From CAKSHC01 sp045594545 (GTDB taxonomy: Bacteria; Bacillota; Clostridia; Oscillospirales; UMGS1783): DNA of 7,713 nt. Positions 5,091-7,713 of this stretch are shown here, one piece after another (within the stretch, counting starts at the first letter, position 1; every line of letters starts with the position of its first letter). The notes under the pieces are model-generated. The model did no database searches. It was given only the letters and a program-made list of their open reading frames with translations, and was not told where the DNA came from. The stretch is from the NCBI GenBank assembly GCA_045594545.1, contig JAZNYQ010000086.1, positions 1 to 7,713 of the forward strand, in the 5' to 3' direction. The translations under genes were made by a program, and so were the position numbers.

Positions 5091-5672
5091 ATGAAATGTT
5101 GCATTTTTGGGGCGGCAAGCCCCTTAATTGATCAAAAATACATCGAAAAAACGGAAGAATTGGGGCGTTTTTTAGCAAAAAAAGGACATAGTTTGGTCTT
5201 TGGTGCAGGGGCTAACGGGCTGATGGGCGCTGCCGCCCGCGGCTTTTCCGAGGAAAACGGTTCCATTATCGGCGTTATTCCCCACTTCTTTCGAGAAGAA
5301 AACATCGAGGAAATCTATCAAAATTGCACCGAAATCCTATATACCGAAACCATGCAGGAACGCAAATTTACCATGGAGGAATTGGCCGACTGCTTTATTA
5401 TCGTACCCGGCGGCATCGGTACTTTTGAAGAATTTTTTGAGGTGCTCACCTTAAAACAACTCGGCCGCCACAACAAACCCATCATCATTTACAACATCGA
5501 TAATTATTATGAGCATCTGGAAGAAATGATGGCCCAATCGATGGCCGATCACTTTATCAACGAAAACTGCCACGCGTTATATGAAATCACGGAGGATCCG
5601 GATAGGCTGTTAGCCTATCTGGAAAATCCCGACCAACCTCAACTTTCCGTACATCAGTTAAAGGACGGTTAA
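5091..5672 (+). CDS. LOG-family nucleotide 5'-monophosphate phosphoribohydrolase
   Basis: This 193-residue protein has a Rossmann-like fold of the LOG ('lysine decarboxylase-like') family. It has an N-terminal strand MKCCIFGAAS, GAGANGLMGAAARG at 38-51, Gln-Glu-Arg91-Lys92 at 89-92 and the hallmark PGGIGTFEE at 106-114, with Arg and Glu at the usual catalytic positions. Family members cleave N6-modified or plain AMP-type nucleotides into base and ribose 5-phosphate. In bacteria this is thought to be nucleotide salvage or clean-up; the old lysine decarboxylase name is misleading. It is cytoplasmic with no signal. ATG 5091 has AAGGAGG nine bases upstream and a promoter just before it. The next gene starts one base after its TAA, so the two are co-transcribed and probably translationally coupled. 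Confidence 0.92.
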   Translation: MKCCIFGAASPLIDQKYIEKTEELGRFLAKKGHSLVFGAGANGLMGAAARGFSEENGSIIGVIPHFFREENIEEIYQNCTEILYTETMQERKFTMEELADCFIIVPGGIGTFEEFFEVLTLKQLGRHNKPIIIYNIDNYYEHLEEMMAQSMADHFINENCHALYEITEDPDRLLAYLENPDQPQLSVHQLKDG

Positions 5673-5673
5673 T

Positions 5674-7446
5674 ATGGATCTTCATACCTATCACAAACTG
5701 ATCACCCTGATTCGGCGGTTGCTGGATGTAGACAAGCCCGTAGTGCCGGTGATCGAGGCCCCCTCCAACAAGCCTGACTTTCGCCCGTCGCCCGTGCGCC
5801 AACCCTTTCCGGTGGCCACGGCCGAGAGTTGCGGCATACCCTCTTCACATATCGAAAACTTTTTACACGACTTGGATGCTGACCGCACACTGGACATGCA
5901 CGGGGTGAGCATCTACCGTCACGGCCGCCGCCTTGTCGATGCTCCGTTCGGCGCGTATGACCGCGGGGTGTGGCATATTACCTATTCCGAATGTAAATCC
6001 ATTACCGCACTGGCCGTCGGCATGTTGGTAGATGAGGGAAAACTGGACATCAAAGAGCGTTTGATCGACATTTTTGAGCGCACAGGCCTATCCAAACTCA
6101 CCCACGCCAACATCACGGTAGAAGATCTGCTGACCATGCGGTCGGGTGTAGCGATGAACGAGTCGGCGGCGGTGACCGAGTCGGAATGGGTGAAATGCTT
6201 TTTCGAATCTGCGGTAAAGAATCCCGGCACGACCTTTCACTACAACAGCATCAACACCTACATCCTGTCGGCCATTGTGACCAAACGCACAGGACAGGCC
6301 TTGGTTGAGTACCTGCGCACTCGCCTGTTCACCCCGCTGGGCATTGAAAACTACTACTGGGAAGCCTCGCCCGAGGGCATTACCAAGGCGGGGTGGGGAC
6401 TCTATCTCCTGCCCGAAGATCTGGCAAAGATCGGACAACTGGTACTCAATCATGGGGCATGGAAGGGGCATCAGTTGGTAAGTGCCGAGTGGGTAGAGCA
6501 GATGATCACCAAACAGACCGAGACACCGACTCAGACCGGCAATTTCAATTACGGCTACCAAACGTGGGTAGGGCGGCAAAACGATTCGTTCCTGTTCAAC
6601 GGGATGTTCGGGCAAAACGTGATCGGCTATCCCGAAACGGGTATTTTGATCGTATCCAATGCCGGCAACAACGAACTGTTCCAGCAGAGCCGATTTTACG
6701 AATTGGTAGAAGACTATTTTTCCCGTCCGTTCGGGGCTCCCTTGCCCGAAGACCTTTCGGCGCAGGAATCTTTACGGCGCACCTGTGATATGCTGGGGCG
6801 ACGCTCCGCCTTTTTGGAGCAACCCTCGCCCAGCCGTTGGCGGCGGCTGTTCCATCCCATTTCCACCCGCCGTGAACAGGAGCAGTTACGGGATCGCATT
6901 ACCGAACTGAGCGGTCGTAAATTCGTTTTGCCAACGGATAAACAATCCGCCTTAGGGCTGATGCCCGCCTTTATGCAGGCGGTGCAAAACTGCTACAGCA
7001 GTGGATTGTGCGCCATTGCCTTTCACGAGCAAGAGGGGGAACTGTGGTGCGATTTTACCGAACGGGAGCACACCCATTCCTTTGCCATTGGTTTTGATCT
7101 GCCCGCCTATACGGTGCTCGATTTCGGACAGGAACGCCATTGCATAGGAGTAACGGGCGCTTTCTCCCAAAATGAGGATAACATTCCCGTGCTCAAGGTG
7201 CGGGTGTCTTTTCTGGAATCGTCACACGCCCGATTGATCAAATTCTTTTTTGAAGAAGACGGACTTCGCTTGAAAATGGACGAGATGCCGGGGGTCGGGT
7301 GCCTACAATTAGCGGTATCCAACGCCACCGAAGGGGACAATCCCTCCCGCCTGTTACAGACGGTAGTCAAGAGCAAGAGCAGTGACGTGATCGCCTATCT
7401 GCTGCGCCGCGCCTTTCAGCCTGAAATCTTTTTACCTGAAGAATAA
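5674..7446 (+). CDS. Serine hydrolase of the beta-lactamase/class C family, with extra C-terminal domain
   Basis: The 590-residue protein has a class C beta-lactamase/DD-peptidase-like domain at about 45-350. Ser105-x-x-Lys108 (SECKS) is the nucleophile motif, Tyr190-Asn-Ser192 stands in the Tyr-x-Asn position, and FNGMFGQ at 308-314 replaces the usual HGG/KTG block. The degenerate second and third motifs are more like esterase or amide hydrolase members (6-aminohexanoate-dimer hydrolase type) than true beta-lactamases, so antibiotic resistance should not be assumed. No signal peptide is visible, so it is probably cytoplasmic, which also argues against a cell-wall role. Residues from about 355 to 590 form an additional part, helical then beta-rich, that I do not recognise. 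It starts one base after the LOG stop, with AAAGGACGG inside the LOG end as ribosome site, and ends at a strong terminator. Confidence 0.88.
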   Translation: MDLHTYHKLITLIRRLLDVDKPVVPVIEAPSNKPDFRPSPVRQPFPVATAESCGIPSSHIENFLHDLDADRTLDMHGVSIYRHGRRLVDAPFGAYDRGVWHITYSECKSITALAVGMLVDEGKLDIKERLIDIFERTGLSKLTHANITVEDLLTMRSGVAMNESAAVTESEWVKCFFESAVKNPGTTFHYNSINTYILSAIVTKRTGQALVEYLRTRLFTPLGIENYYWEASPEGITKAGWGLYLLPEDLAKIGQLVLNHGAWKGHQLVSAEWVEQMITKQTETPTQTGNFNYGYQTWVGRQNDSFLFNGMFGQNVIGYPETGILIVSNAGNNELFQQSRFYELVEDYFSRPFGAPLPEDLSAQESLRRTCDMLGRRSAFLEQPSPSRWRRLFHPISTRREQEQLRDRITELSGRKFVLPTDKQSALGLMPAFMQAVQNCYSSGLCAIAFHEQEGELWCDFTEREHTHSFAIGFDLPAYTVLDFGQERHCIGVTGAFSQNEDNIPVLKVRVSFLESSHARLIKFFFEEDGLRLKMDEMPGVGCLQLAVSNATEGDNPSRLLQTVVKSKSSDVIAYLLRRAFQPEIFLPEE

Positions 7447-7448
7447 AG

Positions 7449-7479
7449 AAAGAACGCAGAATTTTCTGCGTTCTTTTTT
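7449..7479. terminator. Bidirectional terminator between convergent genes
   Basis: Bases 7451-7460 and 7465-7474 form a perfect ten-pair stem, extendable by A-T pairs to 7449/7476, with a four-base loop. The plus strand then has a T-run to 7479, right after the serine hydrolase stop. On the minus strand the TAA of the last gene (7478-7480) abuts the stem and TTCTTTCTTTATT follows, so one hairpin can serve both genes. Confidence 0.88.
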
Positions 7480-7711
7480 ACTCTTCCACCTGTTTACTCA
7501 TGGCCTGCGCCACCAGAGTTACCCCTAAACAAAATCCATGATAAAACCCTTGTTCGCCATACTCCAACAGATACTCATCCGCATTACCGATATATCTGGA
7601 TAATTGCTCTTTCCCCTGTTCATCCAATCTCCTTTCCAACGCTTCTAAATTTCGCCCCATCAACCGTTCCAGTTCTTGCATCTTTTCATTTTTTAGGCCG
7701 GAATCGTTCAT
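7478..7711 (-). CDS. Small DUF6809-like hypothetical protein
   Basis: This is a 77-residue acidic, helical protein read from ATG 7709-7711; the window ends two bases further on, so the ribosome site cannot be seen and the true start may lie outside. A charged helix (LERLMGRNLEALERRLDEQ) is followed by YGEQGFYHGFCLGVTLVAQAM near the C-terminus, which matches the F-x2-GF-x-LG-x2-L pattern I associate with DUF6809 proteins of Clostridia. These are small proteins of unknown function. No membrane segment or enzyme motif is visible. It converges on the serine hydrolase gene and shares its terminator. Confidence 0.65.
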   Translation of the reverse strand: MNDSGLKNEKMQELERLMGRNLEALERRLDEQGKEQLSRYIGNADEYLLEYGEQGFYHGFCLGVTLVAQAMSKQVEE

Positions 7712-7713
7712 AG

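Noticed and set aside
6088..6788. Long ORFs on the minus strand and in another plus frame inside the serine hydrolase gene
   Set aside because: They overlap a well-supported catalytic domain, lack ribosome sites, and have compositions typical of GC-rich shadow frames.
5674..7446. Call of a true antibiotic-hydrolysing beta-lactamase
   Set aside because: No signal peptide is seen and the Tyr-x-Asn and KTG motifs are changed, so a general esterase/amidase-type member is more likely.

Overview
The window looks like chromosome of an anaerobic, spore-forming Clostridia-type Firmicute. The reasons are an alpha/beta-type small acid-soluble spore protein, strong GGAGG-type ribosome binding sites, sigma-A promoters of TTGACT/TTGATA-17-TACAAT/TATAAT form, many hairpin/T-tract terminators, and short genes packed on both strands. 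No mobile element, CRISPR array, tRNA or rRNA is visible.

Layout. (a) 1-1526, minus strand, AT-rich: a two-gene operon of a DUF2130 protein (zinc-ribbon-like CPKCG, long coiled coil, and a segment that reads as a PD-(D/E)XK nuclease core) followed 21 bases later by a small unknown gene that runs off the left edge. (b) 1527-1911, no protein gene: a probable structured RNA of about 200 nt on the minus strand, with an extended -10 promoter, nested long stems and a UUCG-loop terminator, then a five-codon ORF behind a perfect AGGAGG. (c) 1912-3137, minus: promoter, membrane-anchored alpha/beta hydrolase and GIY-YIG protein, translationally coupled by ATGA. (d) 3144-3454, minus: the spore protein gene with its own terminator, whose T-rich tail runs into the next promoter. 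(e) 3560-4915, minus: decay products of alpha-galactosidase-like (GH36) genes. One 302-codon ORF has only the C-terminal half of the enzyme joined to unrelated sequence; behind its terminator lies a second, frameshifted C-terminal remnant of a related gene. An upstream promoter overlaps an imperfect inverted repeat. (f) 5037-7479, plus: promoter, LOG-family nucleotide phosphoribohydrolase and a 590-residue serine beta-lactamase-like hydrolase in one operon, closed by a bidirectional terminator. (g) 7478-7711, minus: a small DUF6809-like protein.

The genes do not form one pathway. The most unusual items are the unannotated structured RNA beside the DUF2130 operon, the nuclease-like signature in the DUF2130 protein, and the paired GH36 remnants. 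All functional calls are from motif reading; no database search was possible.
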